From contig JAFYOS010000004.1 in the NCBI GenBank assembly GCA_017560125.1, forward strand, positions 104,977-168,976: a stretch of 64,000 bases of DNA, in the 5' to 3' direction. The DNA is from Bacteroidaceae bacterium (GTDB taxonomy: Bacteria > Bacteroidota > Bacteroidia > Bacteroidales > Bacteroidaceae). A model generated the notes under the pieces. The model saw nothing but the letters and a program-made list of their open reading frames with translations, searched no databases and was not told the DNA's origin. Each line of letters starts with the position of its first letter. The stretch's first letter is position 1. Shown in pieces: positions 1-8,597 of this stretch. Made by a program: the position numbers and the translations under genes.

Positions 1-328
1 TGAAGCAGTTGTCGCCATCGTAGAGCTTTGTGCCGATGGTTGCTACTACTACCTTCTGTCCGGCTGCCACGTTGGGAGCACCGCATACAATCTGTGTGGG
101 GTTGCCATCGCCAAGGTTAACAGTGGTTATATGAAGGTGGTCGCTATCGGGGTGATCCACACATGTGAGTACCTCGGCAATTACAAGTCCCTCGAGGCCG
201 CCCTTAATGGTTTGTACCTCTTCGACGCCTCCGGTTTCAAGACCGATGGAGGTTAATGCTACTGATACCTCCTCGGGAGTAAGGTCGAAATTGACATACT
301 CTTTAAGCCAATTGTAAGATATATTCAT
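1..328 (-). CDS. pheT: Phenylalanyl-tRNA synthetase beta subunit, N-terminal part (runs off the window)
   Basis: PheT is the beta subunit of the cytoplasmic alpha2-beta2 phenylalanyl-tRNA synthetase. Only about 109 codons are inside the window. The start at 328 reads MNISYNWLKEYV, the usual PheT N-terminus, followed after about 40 residues by the tRNA-binding EMAP-like domain (LVIAEVLTC, HPDSDHLHI, QIVCGAPNV, GQKVVVA). The gene continues beyond position 1. The upstream region (329-512) holds no gene and is AT-rich. Identification rests on the domain pattern and is firm although the gene is cut. Confidence 0.93.
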   Translation of the reverse strand, partial: MNISYNWLKEYVNFDLTPEEVSVALTSIGLETGGVEEVQTIKGGLEGLVIAEVLTCVDHPDSDHLHITTVNLGDGNPTQIVCGAPNVAAGQKVVVATIGTKLYDGDNCF

Positions 329-512
329 ATTGTGTTTATTTTTACTTCGTTCTTCAACGGATGCATTACGCATTTCAAATTGCAAAATTACATTTTTTTT
401 CGCAAACACAATGATGATATGTAAAAAAGTATCACATTAAAATGAGTATAATTCCAAAATAGCCCTTTGCGCTTAGCGAATTATAAATATATCACCACGG
501 ATAATAGAATAA

Positions 513-545
513 AGAGCCCCCGCACCTATTCGATGCAGGAGCTCT
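513..545 (-). terminator. Intrinsic terminator after dnaB
   Basis: The arms 513-524 and 534-545 form a 12-pair stem, with G-U pairs, around a 9-base loop. On the minus strand it is followed by TTTATTC. It lies 35 bases after the dnaB stop codon. Confidence 0.6.
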
Positions 546-579
546 GTTTTTATGTGGGGTTCTCCCCTGTTTTCAGTTT

Positions 580-2172
580 TTAGAATGGAACGTCGTTGCT
601 CGACGACTGCGGAGGCAGCATGTCTATGGGCGTAGGTGCGCTGCCTGTGAGGTAGTCGGGAAGCGGGGGCAATGGTGCTCCTGCTTCGTCGGGCATGGGG
701 GGGGCTGCATTCAGACGCGATGTCTTCACAACAGGGATGTCGTTTGTGGGCACTGGTATGAGCGACTCGTCGTCGAGGTTCATGAAGCGTGCATATTCGC
801 CACGGAACGCCAATCGCACATCGCCGATGGCACCGTTACGATGCTTGGCAATGATGATTTCGGCCTTTTTACGCCAGTCGAAATCGCCATCCTTATATAT
901 ATGGAAGTATTCGGGACGGTTTACGAATAGTACGATGTCGGCATCCTGCTCAATGGCTCCCGATTCACGAAGGTCACTCAACTGGGGGCGTTTACCCTCG
1001 ACGCCCTCGCGGCCTTCGAGGTTACGGTTCAACTGACTGAGTGCCATGATGGGGATGTTCAATTCCTTGGCAAGACCTTTCAATGCACGTGAAATGGTAC
1101 TAATCTCCTCCTGACGGCTTCCCTTGCCTACGTTGGCGCTCATCAGCTGCAAGTAGTCGATGAAAATCATTCTCACTCCATGCTCGCGCACCATGCGACG
1201 TGCCTTGGTTCGGAGCTCGAACACCGACAGCTGCGGTGTGTCGTCAATGTAGAGCGGCGCATTCTCGAGGGCGGTGATTTTGTTGTCAAGCTGTCCCCAT
1301 TCATATTTTTCGAGCTGTCCGCTCTTGATCTTGTCACCCGGTATCTGGCACACGTTACAGATAAGACGCTGCACCAACTGCACATTACCCATCTCAAGTG
1401 AGAACATGCCGACGGGGATTCGTTGATCGACTGCCATATTTCTGATCATCGACAGCGCGAAAGCCGTTTTACCCATCGCGGGACGTGCTGCAAGGATGAT
1501 AAGGTCGGTGTTCTGCCATCCGGCGGTAATCTTGTCGAGTGCATGGAAACCGCTGCTGATACCACTGAGACCACTGGTATTCTTCGATGCTGTCTGGATA
1601 TTTGTATAGGCCTCCTTGATTACCGGGTTAATCTGCGTGAAGTCGCGTTTCAGATTGTGGCGCGAAATTTCGAACAACTCCGACTCGGTGCGCTGCATCA
1701 GTTCTTCTACATCGATGGTTTCATCGAATGCATCAGTCTGCGTTTTGCTGGTGAAGGTAATAAGGTCGCGCGCAAGTTTCTTCTGTGCAATAATTCGTGC
1801 GTGATACTCGATGTTCACCGACGACACCACGCGGCTGGTGAGCTCGGTTACATAGAAAGGACCACCCACCTGCTCCAATGTGCCTTTGCGGCGCAGGTAA
1901 TCTGTGACGGTAAGAATGTCGATGGGCCTGTCGTGAAGGTCCATCTCTCTGATAGCGTCGAAAATAAGCTGGTGTCGTTTGTCGTAGAACGATTCGGGCT
2001 TAAGCATATCACCAAGACGGCCAATGGCGTCGCTGTCAACCATCAGTGCACCAAGCACAGCAACCTCCAGTTCCAACGCCTGTGGTTGCAGATGTCCGTA
2101 TTCGTTTACCAATGGCGCTGCCGTAACCTGTCGTGAGCGCGGTTTTCGTTTGGGTGTCGTAGTCTCTTCCAT
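580..2172 (-). CDS. dnaB: Replicative DNA helicase DnaB
   Basis: This 530-residue protein is the hexameric 5'-3' helicase that unwinds DNA at the replication fork and loads with primase. The N-terminal primase-interacting domain is at about residues 25-130 (LEVAVLGALMVD). The RecA-like motor follows, with Walker A ARPAMGKTAFAL near residue 230, Walker B MIFIDYLQLM, the LSQLNR motif and the DLRESGAIEQDAD region. Length is slightly above the usual 450-520 because of a proline-rich C-terminal tail. No intein is present. It is divergent from ispE, and its leader holds a hairpin and a -7 element. Confidence 0.97.
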   Translation of the reverse strand: MEETTTPKRKPRSRQVTAAPLVNEYGHLQPQALELEVAVLGALMVDSDAIGRLGDMLKPESFYDKRHQLIFDAIREMDLHDRPIDILTVTDYLRRKGTLEQVGGPFYVTELTSRVVSSVNIEYHARIIAQKKLARDLITFTSKTQTDAFDETIDVEELMQRTESELFEISRHNLKRDFTQINPVIKEAYTNIQTASKNTSGLSGISSGFHALDKITAGWQNTDLIILAARPAMGKTAFALSMIRNMAVDQRIPVGMFSLEMGNVQLVQRLICNVCQIPGDKIKSGQLEKYEWGQLDNKITALENAPLYIDDTPQLSVFELRTKARRMVREHGVRMIFIDYLQLMSANVGKGSRQEEISTISRALKGLAKELNIPIMALSQLNRNLEGREGVEGKRPQLSDLRESGAIEQDADIVLFVNRPEYFHIYKDGDFDWRKKAEIIIAKHRNGAIGDVRLAFRGEYARFMNLDDESLIPVPTNDIPVVKTSRLNAAPPMPDEAGAPLPPLPDYLTGSAPTPIDMLPPQSSSNDVPF

Positions 2173-2188
2173 GTGTATAGCGATAAAA

Positions 2189-2223
2189 AAACGGCACCAG
2201 CGCCGTTTACTTTTGCAAAGGTA
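2189..2223 (-). promoter_or_regulatory. dnaB promoter element and 5' leader hairpin
   Basis: The minus strand carries TACCTTTG (2223-2216), a Bacteroidota -7 element. Directly downstream a 7-pair hairpin (arms 2208-2202 and 2195-2189, AAACGGC/GCCGTTT) is followed by a T run, so it resembles a small intrinsic terminator at the very 5' end of the mRNA, before the start codon at 2172. It could be an attenuator or an mRNA-stabilising hairpin. No -33 element is obvious. Confidence 0.45.
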
Positions 2224-2392
2224 AACAGATTAGCCCTTATCCGAAAGAAACCGACGAACTATTTTTCACAAAAATATTCATGCCTCTGTTTACAGCTCCA
2301 TCCACTGCCGGCAAATACCATTTTCAGTGCCGTTGTACAGGTGGCAACATGCAAATAAATATGCGGTAGGGCTATTAAATGAAAAATTAAGC

Positions 2393-2400
2393 TATCTTTG
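2393..2400 (+). promoter_or_regulatory. -7 element of ispE
   Basis: TATCTTTG matches the Bacteroidota primary-sigma -7 consensus TAnnTTTG and lies 23 bases before the ispE start. No clear TTG -33 element is seen at the right distance. Confidence 0.5.
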
Positions 2401-2423
2401 CACATGTAAAACACTGACAAAAT

Positions 2424-3257
2424 ATGATTACATTTCCCAATGCCAAGATAAACCTCGGCCTTAATATAGTAGAGAAACGCCACGACGGCTATCACAATCT
2501 TGAAACGCTGTTCTACCCTATTGCTTTGCAGGATGTGCTCGAGGCCACTCCTCGTGCCGCTGATGCCGACGGCGATTATTCGATAACCATGTACGACGCG
2601 CCATTCGAGGGGCAGGCCGAAGACAATCTTGTCATCAAGGCATACAGAGCATTGTCGGCAGACTACGAACTGCCTCGTCTCGATTTCTTTTTGCAGAAGA
2701 TTATTCCCACCGGAGCCGGTCTTGGTGGCGGTTCGGCCGACGCGGCATTTGCTCTTAAAATGATAAACGAAATGGCCTCGCTCGCGCTCACCGACGACGA
2801 GCTGGAGAAATATGCAGCTAGCATTGGTGCCGATTGCGCCTTCTTTGTGCGCAACAAGCCGGCATTTGCCACCGGCATAGGAAATATACTCACACCGGCC
2901 GAATGTTCGCTTGCAGGTTACTACCTGGCGCTCGTAAAGCCCGATGTGCACATATCCACCAAGGATGCCTATGCGCTTGTAACACCTGCAAAACCGCAGG
3001 TAAGCATCACCGAAATCGTAAAAACACCTGTGACTCAGTGGCGCGGAGTGTTGGTGAACGATTTCGAAAAGAGCGTCTTTGCAAAACACCCTGCCATTGC
3101 AGTCATAAAGGACAAATTGTATGAGATGGGGGCCGAATATGCTTCGATGTCGGGTTCGGGTTCGTCGTTCTTCGGGCTGTTCAAGGAGAAACCGTGCGAG
3201 GAGGCTGTGAAGGCTCTTTTCCCCGATTGCTTCTGCCGTGTGATAGAACTCGAATAA
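2424..3257 (+). CDS. ispE: 4-diphosphocytidyl-2-C-methyl-D-erythritol kinase
   Basis: IspE phosphorylates CDP-methylerythritol with ATP in the MEP pathway to isoprenoid precursors in the cytoplasm. The protein has 277 residues, normal for the family. It opens with FPNAKINLGL, the substrate-binding N-terminus of GHMP kinases, has the ATP-binding motif PTGAGLGGGSADAAFAL near residue 95 and the C-terminal GHMP motif MSGSGSSFFGLF near residue 240. It stands alone, transcribed away from dnaB. Confidence 0.96.
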   Translation: MITFPNAKINLGLNIVEKRHDGYHNLETLFYPIALQDVLEATPRAADADGDYSITMYDAPFEGQAEDNLVIKAYRALSADYELPRLDFFLQKIIPTGAGLGGGSADAAFALKMINEMASLALTDDELEKYAASIGADCAFFVRNKPAFATGIGNILTPAECSLAGYYLALVKPDVHISTKDAYALVTPAKPQVSITEIVKTPVTQWRGVLVNDFEKSVFAKHPAIAVIKDKLYEMGAEYASMSGSGSSFFGLFKEKPCEEAVKALFPDCFCRVIELE

Positions 3258-3562
3258 AAAGCAGTTGCCCCTTGATTCACATCAAAAGGCAACCAAACAC
3301 AAACACAAAATAAAACACGACAAAACTACTATGCAATTCAATAGCCTGTGCTATACTCATTTACGATATAGCTACCACAACACAGGTATTCACATATCCG
3401 CGATGGGCTTCAGGGCTTTTTGCATATAATAAACCGTTGAACGGCACAAAATGTTCTCGGCGCTTTGCTAAAAAATCTTAAAACGAGTGCTATATAATAA
3501 GAGGAGTAGTTGTTGTGCGCTTTCATTTTTATTTTTACATTTGCAAAAACAATATTACTAAT
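3258..3562. other. Gene-free stretch with possible RNA structure
   Basis: No convincing gene is present. Just after ispE an imperfect hairpin (about 3263-3292, GTTGCC...GGCAAC with an internal loop) may act as a terminator, although no T run follows it. Positions 3345-3386 contain a nested inverted repeat: CCTGTG/CACAGG outside and GCTATA/TATAGC inside. A 32-codon open frame starts at 3331 and is probably chance. A promoter for the next gene lies at the right end. Confidence 0.4.
3513..3543 (+). promoter_or_regulatory. Promoter of the DUF2148 gene
   Basis: TTG at 3513-3515, a 20-base spacer and TACATTTG at 3536-3543 match the Bacteroidota -33/-7 promoter well. The -7 element ends 19 bases before the ATG at 3563, so the upstream GTG at 3515 cannot be the start. 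Confidence 0.65.
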
Positions 3563-4105
3563 ATGATTTACAACGAAAGAGAGATAAGAGAACAGCAGGT
3601 AATAGAAGCAGCGAAACAGATGATGACCGCTGCACGTACTGCACCCAAGGCCAAAGGTGAAGACCTCATTGAGCTTTTGCTGGTAACCGGCGACGATATA
3701 AAAGTGTTGAGCGACAAGCTCCACGACATGGGCGAAGAGCGCAGCCGTGGCGGAATGATGCGAGATGCAATAAATATACTTTCGGCAAATGCTATATTAC
3801 TAATAGGTACACGCGAGCAGCCCATGGCGCTCAATTGTGCATACTGCGGTGCCGCTACATGTGACAGCCGAAGCGAGGGTACTCCCTGTGCCATGAACCT
3901 TGTGGATGTGGGTATTGCATTGGGTTCGGCATGTGCAACAGCCGCCGATCTTCGTCTTGATACCCGAGTGATGTACTCGGCCGGATATGCCGCGCGTGCT
4001 CTTGGATGGATGCCCGATTGCACATGTATAATAGCAATCCCCGTAAGTGCAAGCGCCAAGAACCCCTTCTTCGACCGCAAGAGCACAAGACCTACAACAA
4101 AATAA
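3563..4105 (+). CDS. DUF2148 ferredoxin-domain protein
   Basis: This 180-residue protein belongs to the DUF2148 family of small proteins annotated as ferredoxin-domain containing; its biochemical role is unknown. The N-terminal half is helical (EREIREQQVIEAAKQMM). A Cys-rich segment NCAYCGAATCDS with further Cys at PCAMNL, SACATAADL and DCTCIIAI could bind an iron-sulfur cluster. The ATG at 3563 was chosen because the promoter overlaps the longer in-frame GTG start. It converges on a ferritin-like gene with a shared terminator. A link to iron handling is only suggested by that neighbour. Confidence 0.85.
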   Translation: MIYNEREIREQQVIEAAKQMMTAARTAPKAKGEDLIELLLVTGDDIKVLSDKLHDMGEERSRGGMMRDAINILSANAILLIGTREQPMALNCAYCGAATCDSRSEGTPCAMNLVDVGIALGSACATAADLRLDTRVMYSAGYAARALGWMPDCTCIIAIPVSASAKNPFFDRKSTRPTTK

Positions 4106-4180
4106 TTGCAGATAGATATCTACCGGTTGAATGAGCATACGCCACAGACAGCCATCGACCGATATAGATAGTAATAGTAA

Positions 4181-4211
4181 ATGGTGTGTCATTTCTGGAA
4201 TGACACACCAT
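4181..4211. terminator. Bidirectional terminator between DUF2148 and ferritin-like genes
   Basis: A perfect 12-pair stem (4181-4192 with 4200-4211) around a 7-base loop is flanked by a T run on the plus strand and an A-rich stretch on the left, so it can serve both convergent genes. Confidence 0.85.
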
Positions 4212-4219
4212 TTTTGTTA

Positions 4220-4735
4220 TCAGCATTTACATGTGAGCGCCTGGGTAATCCACTCCACATCGCGCAGGTAATCCTGCAAATCCTGTTCGTGCTCCTCTTC
4301 CTCGGCCATTATTCTCTTTGCAATGTCGCAAGTGGTAAAATCGAGCCCGTTGGTGTACGAGGCAATCTCCTCGTATCGTACCACTGCACAACGCTCGGCT
4401 GCAATATTCTGTTTCAGCAAATTTACCACGTCGTTCTGCAAGGGTGGAGAATATTTGCATCGTGCAAGTGTAAACCATTGTGCCGGGTCGAGCACCGGTG
4501 TGCCTTCGAGCTGTATGATGCGGTCGGCCAACATTTTGGCGTGCATATACTCCTCCTGGGCATGTTCTTCGAATTCGCGTTGCACATCGGAACGCATGGC
4601 GCCCTCCACAACAAAACTACCAATCCAATATTGATAATAGGCAAGCCACTCCTCGCTGAGCGCGGCATTCAAACTCGCCAACAAGCGCGGAATATCGATG
4701 CGCTTTTTCAGAATCTGTACACTCTCTTTTCCCAT
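4220..4735 (-). CDS. Dps-like (DPSL-type) ferritin
   Basis: This 171-residue four-helix ferritin-superfamily protein probably oxidises and stores iron and protects against peroxide. It has carboxylate/His iron ligands typical of a di-iron site: ALSEEWLAYYQYW, EEHAQEEYMHAKML and, in the second half, ERCAVVRYEEIA and AEEEEHEQDLQDYL. Two Cys (LARCKY and AERCAV) fit the conserved Cys pair of Dps-like (DPSL) proteins known from Bacteroides and archaea. A third Cys pair ends the chain (LTCKC). Assignment to DPSL rather than bacterioferritin rests on these Cys and the absence of an obvious haem Met. Confidence 0.85.
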   Translation of the reverse strand: MGKESVQILKKRIDIPRLLASLNAALSEEWLAYYQYWIGSFVVEGAMRSDVQREFEEHAQEEYMHAKMLADRIIQLEGTPVLDPAQWFTLARCKYSPPLQNDVVNLLKQNIAAERCAVVRYEEIASYTNGLDFTTCDIAKRIMAEEEEHEQDLQDYLRDVEWITQALTCKC

Positions 4736-4920
4736 ACGATTATATATTTATTGATTATGTCAATTTGTAACACCCGAGCTGCGATATTTGTTCGCGACGG
4801 GCAAATTTCAAGGGCACAATGCAAGGAAAAATAGATAGTTGGGATAATTAAAGCGTGGAAACTTGCTTTTAAGAAACATAAAGCGTATCTTCGCAGTTGA
4901 TAATAAACAACAGACACGAT

Positions 4921-5511
4921 ATGAAAGTTGCCGTTGCTACAAAACCGCATTTTTTTATTGAGGAAGATAAAATTATTACAAGACTCTTCGAAGAGGGGCT
5001 CGACTATCTCTTGCTATACAAGTCGCACCCCCACCCGCAATATATCGAGCGACTTTTGAACCTTATCCCGAGCAAATATCACAAGAAAATATTTGTTTGC
5101 AGTTATCCCCGTTTCACACATGAATATAAGCTGGCAGGCCGACTTATAAATATTGATAACGAAACATGTTGCTATGGTCCCGAAAATGGCAAATTGGTAT
5201 CGAACAGCAACAATCTGCAGCAGCTCGACGAGCTCAAAAAGAAATACGATATAGTATATTTCGGCCCCTTGGGACGCACTTTCTACCAGAGCAACGAGCT
5301 CAATGAGTATGGAAAAAAAGTGATAAACAAAAAGGTTTGGGCGTTTGGAGACCTCGATGAGTATAATCTGAAAAAATTGTCGCCGTACAAGTTCGGCGGT
5401 GTCATTCTCGATAAGATGTTATGGGAAAAATTCGATGCTTGTCGCTCTACCGACTACAGCGAACTGATAAAATACTTCTGCAAATTGCAAAAAATAATAA
5501 ATAAACTGTGA
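4921..5511 (+). CDS. Degenerate thiamine-phosphate-synthase/TenI-like protein
   Basis: The 196-residue protein aligns over its length with the TenI-like protein encoded at 46309-46884. Shared positions include the start MKVAVATKP, EEDKIITRLFEEGLD against EDSCIIGQLVDKGID, and YDIVYFGPLG against YDYLFLSPVF. The LRKP motif has become LYKS, the GIHVN substrate loop has become GRLIN, and the phosphate-binding ALGG segment has become AFGDL. It is therefore probably not a ThiE enzyme; a ligand-binding or TenI-like accessory role is possible. The ATG at 4921 follows a short AT-rich leader. No operon partner is evident. Confidence 0.7.
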   Translation: MKVAVATKPHFFIEEDKIITRLFEEGLDYLLLYKSHPHPQYIERLLNLIPSKYHKKIFVCSYPRFTHEYKLAGRLINIDNETCCYGPENGKLVSNSNNLQQLDELKKKYDIVYFGPLGRTFYQSNELNEYGKKVINKKVWAFGDLDEYNLKKLSPYKFGGVILDKMLWEKFDACRSTDYSELIKYFCKLQKIINKL

Positions 5512-5540
5512 TAAAATCCGCAGAAAAGAAAAGAATTCCA

Positions 5541-5548
5541 TACCTTTG
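5541..5548 (+). promoter_or_regulatory. -7 element of prs
   Basis: TACCTTTG lies 44 bases before the prs start. No TTG is found about 20 bases upstream, so the -33 element is weak or absent. Confidence 0.45.
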
Positions 5549-5592
5549 CACAGAATTTGTAAAAATAAAACAAACTAATAAATATTAAATAT

Positions 5593-6528
5593 ATGGACAA
5601 TACCCAGTTTATGGTATTTTCAGGTACAAAGTCACGTTACCTGGCCGAAGAAATTTGTAAAGAGCTCAATTGCGAACTTGGTCAAATGAACACGACATAC
5701 TTCGCCGATGGCGAGTTTGCCGTTTCGTACGAGGAGTCTATCCGTGGTAAGGATGTATTCCTTATCCAATCTACATTCCCCAATTCGGACAACCTTATGG
5801 AGCTTTTGCTTATGATCGATGCAGCTAAGCGCGCATCGGCAAGAAGCATTGTAGCCGTAATGCCCTATTTCGGTTGGGCTCGTCAGGACCGCAAGGACAA
5901 ACCCCGTGTTTCAATCGGTGCTAAACTCGTTGCCGACCTTTTGAGCACAGCAGGTGCTAGTCGCATCATCACAATGGACCTTCACGCTGACCAGATTCAG
6001 GGATTCTTCGATCGTCCCGTAGATCACCTCTACGCTTCGATGGTATTTGTACCCTACATCCAGTCGCTCAAATTGAAAGACCTTGTTATTGCTACTCCCG
6101 ACGTTGGTGGTTCAAAGCGTGCAAGCACTTATGCAAAATGTCTTGGCGTGCCCATGGTACTCTGCCACAAGACACGTGCTAAAGCAAACGTAGTTGACAC
6201 AATGCAGATTATCGGTGATGTTCAGGGCAAGGACGTTGTGCTTGTTGACGACATCGTAGATACAGCCGGCACCATTTCAAAGGCAGCCGACCTTATGATG
6301 GAGAACGGTGCGAACTCGGTACGTGCAATCGCATCACACTGCATCATGTCTGGTAACGCTTCTGAGCGTGTACGCGAGTCTGCTCTCACCGAGATTGTGT
6401 TCACAAACTCAATCCCCTACGAGCGCTCATGCCCCAAGATTAAGCAGTTGTCAATTGCAAACATTTTTGCAGCAGCAATTAAGTGCGTACTCAGCAACCA
6501 GTCAATCAGCCAGCAGTATATTTGCTAA
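5593..6528 (+). CDS. prs: Ribose-phosphate pyrophosphokinase
   Basis: Prs makes PRPP from ribose 5-phosphate and ATP, feeding nucleotide, His and Trp synthesis. The 311-residue protein has the N-terminal strand FMVFSGTKSRYLAEE, FADGEFAVSYEESIRG, the catalytic/flexible-loop region PYFGWARQDRKDKPRVSIGAK, TMDLHADQIQGFF and the PRPP loop VVLVDDIVDTAGT near residue 215. Length and motifs match class I PRPP synthetases. A lipoprotein gene follows after 16 bases and may be cotranscribed. Confidence 0.97.
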   Translation: MDNTQFMVFSGTKSRYLAEEICKELNCELGQMNTTYFADGEFAVSYEESIRGKDVFLIQSTFPNSDNLMELLLMIDAAKRASARSIVAVMPYFGWARQDRKDKPRVSIGAKLVADLLSTAGASRIITMDLHADQIQGFFDRPVDHLYASMVFVPYIQSLKLKDLVIATPDVGGSKRASTYAKCLGVPMVLCHKTRAKANVVDTMQIIGDVQGKDVVLVDDIVDTAGTISKAADLMMENGANSVRAIASHCIMSGNASERVRESALTEIVFTNSIPYERSCPKIKQLSIANIFAAAIKCVLSNQSISQQYIC

Positions 6529-6544
6529 TAAACAATAAAATAAG

Positions 6545-7309
6545 ATGAAGATGAAAAAAATATTTTCGGCAATAGCACTCACAGCGCTATTGGCATCGTG
6601 CGGTGGAACAAAATCTTATACAATTGACGGTACAATTTCATTGGACGGCATCAACGATGGCGATACAATCTCTCTTGGATATTCTGTAGATGGTGCAGAG
6701 TACATCCCCGAGTCGTATGCTGTTGTTAAGGATGGCAAATTCCAGTTTACAGGCGAAACAGAGAACTGCAAGCTCTACTATCTTGTAAAGCACGCGACAG
6801 AGGAGCCCTTGACATTGCTCTTCCTCGAAGGCGGTAATATCAAAGCAGATATCACCAACGAAAAATTCGCCATTACAGGAACCGAGTCTAACGACCTCAG
6901 CACTGAGCTTCAGGAGGCATTGGCTGCCCCTGCAACTGAGATGCAGGAGAAGCAGATGCGCCTATACATGGACACAACCCTCACCGACGAGCAGCGTCAG
7001 GCTATCATCGGCGAGTTGCAGGAGTCTGCCGATAAGCTTTCGGGCATGGCCAAGGAGTTTATCACAAGCAACATAAAGACTATGGCTGCATTGTTTATGC
7101 TCATCCAGTGTGCCGACATTTTCGAGAACGACGAGCTTTCGGCGTTGTTGGATCAGGTGCCCGAGGAGAACAAGGACACTACAAACAACCGTCTTTTCTA
7201 CATTCTGCAGGAAATCCAGAATCAGAGAAACAATCCTCAGGACTTCTCGGAGTATTTCAAATCGATTGAGAACAGCGAAGAGGCTGCTACCGAGGAAAGT
7301 GCTGAATAA
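6545..7309 (+). CDS. DUF4369-type lipoprotein
   Basis: This 254-residue exported lipoprotein has a signal peptide ending in the lipobox LLASC (Cys near residue 19). It contains a DUF4369-like beta domain (about residues 24-110: YTIDGTISLDGINDGDTISL, VKDGKFQFTGE, LFLEGGNIKADI). That domain is usually the N-terminal half of Bacteroidota thioredoxin-like lipoproteins, but here no thioredoxin domain follows. The rest is helical and acidic, ending in a Glu-rich tail. An alternative start six bases downstream gives the same mature protein. Function is unknown. Confidence 0.8.
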   Translation: MKMKKIFSAIALTALLASCGGTKSYTIDGTISLDGINDGDTISLGYSVDGAEYIPESYAVVKDGKFQFTGETENCKLYYLVKHATEEPLTLLFLEGGNIKADITNEKFAITGTESNDLSTELQEALAAPATEMQEKQMRLYMDTTLTDEQRQAIIGELQESADKLSGMAKEFITSNIKTMAALFMLIQCADIFENDELSALLDQVPEENKDTTNNRLFYILQEIQNQRNNPQDFSEYFKSIENSEEAATEESAE

Positions 7310-7326
7310 GGTTTTATAAAGCACAT

Positions 7327-7358
7327 AAAAAACGACACTTGAAAAAGTGTCGTTTTTT
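7327..7358. terminator. Bidirectional terminator between lipoprotein gene and panB
   Basis: A perfect 14-pair stem (7327-7340 with 7345-7358) is closed by a GAAA tetraloop and has A and T runs at its ends, typical of a strong terminator for both convergent genes. Confidence 0.9.
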
Positions 7359-7374
7359 ATTATATAGTATGTAA

Positions 7375-8196
7375 TTAGTACTGCTCCTTTTCGTTGGGGA
7401 AATCGCGTGTCTTCACATCGTTCACGTAGTTTCCTACTGCGTCGCAGATGACATCGCTCAAATTGGCGTAGCGACGAAGGAAACGGGGACTAAATTCGCC
7501 ACTCATACCAAGCATGTCGGTGCACACAAGCACCTGACCATCGACGTCGCCACCGGCACCAATACCGATGATGGGAATACTGAGGCTCTCGGCTACCCTC
7601 TTGGCCAACGATGCAGGAATCTTTTCGAGCACAACGGCAAAGCAACCGGCCTCCTCGAGCAGTTTGGCATCCTTCATGAGCTTGTTGGCCTCTTCTTCGT
7701 CCTTGGCACGCACGGCATATGTACCAAATTTGTTTATGCTCTGCGGCATCAATCCAAGATGTCCCATAATGGGAATACCTGCATCGAGGATTTTGCGAAC
7801 CGAAGGCAAAATCTCCTCACCACCCTCGAGCTTTAATGCATCGGCGTGGGTTTCCTTCATAATGCGTATTGCATTCTTCACCGCTTCGTCGGCATTTACC
7901 TGATATGTACCGAAAGGCATATCGGCTACGACGAGAGCACGTTTCACGGCACGAACCACCGATTTTGCATGATAAATCATCTGGTCCAGTGTGATGGGAA
8001 GGGTTGTTACATTACCGGCCATTACATTGGATGCCGAATCGCCTACAAGGATTGCATCGACACCGGCAGCATCGACGATGGACGCCATTGTGTAGTCATA
8101 TGCAGTGAGCATTGCAATCTTGTCGCCCTTGGCCTTCATCTCGATAAGGCGATGGGTGGTCACTTTACGTGGGTCTTCAACAATATATTTAGACAT
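7375..8196 (-). CDS. panB: 3-methyl-2-oxobutanoate hydroxymethyltransferase
   Basis: PanB adds a hydroxymethyl group from methylene-tetrahydrofolate to ketoisovalerate, the first committed step to pantothenate. The 273-residue protein shows the family motifs [60 protein letters not shown] and [16 protein letters not shown]. The metal ligands of the VGDS and ADMPFG segments are present. It stands alone; a -7 element TACCTTTG lies about 70 bases upstream. Confidence 0.97.
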   Translation of the reverse strand: MSKYIVEDPRKVTTHRLIEMKAKGDKIAMLTAYDYTMASIVDAAGVDAILVGDSASNVMAGNVTTLPITLDQMIYHAKSVVRAVKRALVVADMPFGTYQVNADEAVKNAIRIMKETHADALKLEGGEEILPSVRKILDAGIPIMGHLGLMPQSINKFGTYAVRAKDEEEANKLMKDAKLLEEAGCFAVVLEKIPASLAKRVAESLSIPIIGIGAGGDVDGQVLVCTDMLGMSGEFSPRFLRRYANLSDVICDAVGNYVNDVKTRDFPNEKEQY

Positions 8197-8262
8197 AGTG
8201 TGAAATTTTAATTCAATCTGTGGGTTAATTCCTTGCCATCATATATCATATGATGGTTTTTG

Positions 8263-8270
8263 CAAAGGTA
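8263..8270 (-). promoter_or_regulatory. -7 element of panB
   Basis: TACCTTTG on the minus strand, 67 bases before the panB start. No well-spaced -33 TTG is visible. Confidence 0.4.
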
Positions 8271-8351
8271 GAAACATTTTTTGCAAAAAAGAAACATTCT
8301 GAAAAAGATTAGAGCTCGGCTGTAACTAATTTGCTATTCATGTGCAACATC

Positions 8352-8597
8352 TCATTTTGCAAATATCTTGCGCATTAACAGCGCAATCCTACTGATGAAT
8401 GATATTCCCGAGAACAGCGAAAATATTTTTTCGCACAACGACAGCACCATTTTCACATTCATCAGTGAATCGCCAATGGTGCTGACGTCCAAATTGATAC
8501 GTTGGGCAATGGATGATAGCTGCAAGGCATTTTCGTTCCTTGCCTTGCGTAGTTCGGCAAATGTGGCAATCGATGAGTAGTCATTCCGCTTCATCAT
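8352..8597 (-). CDS. Small protein, third gene of YtxH/holin-like operon
   Basis: The 81-residue protein of unknown function starts inside the end of the preceding gene (17-base overlap, ATGATG before the upstream stop), which indicates translational coupling. A helical N-terminal half (ATFAELRKARNENALQL) is followed by a moderately hydrophobic C-terminal stretch (about residues 48-78) and a basic end. Its place after YtxH and holin-like genes suggests an envelope-associated role. No family was recognised. Confidence 0.65.
   Translation of the reverse strand: MMKRNDYSSIATFAELRKARNENALQLSSIAQRINLDVSTIGDSLMNVKMVLSLCEKIFSLFSGISFISRIALLMRKIFAK

Noticed and set aside
3331-3429. 32-codon open frame upstream of the DUF2148 gene
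   Set aside because: No promoter or ribosome-binding signal of its own, composition not protein-like, overlaps a possible hairpin.
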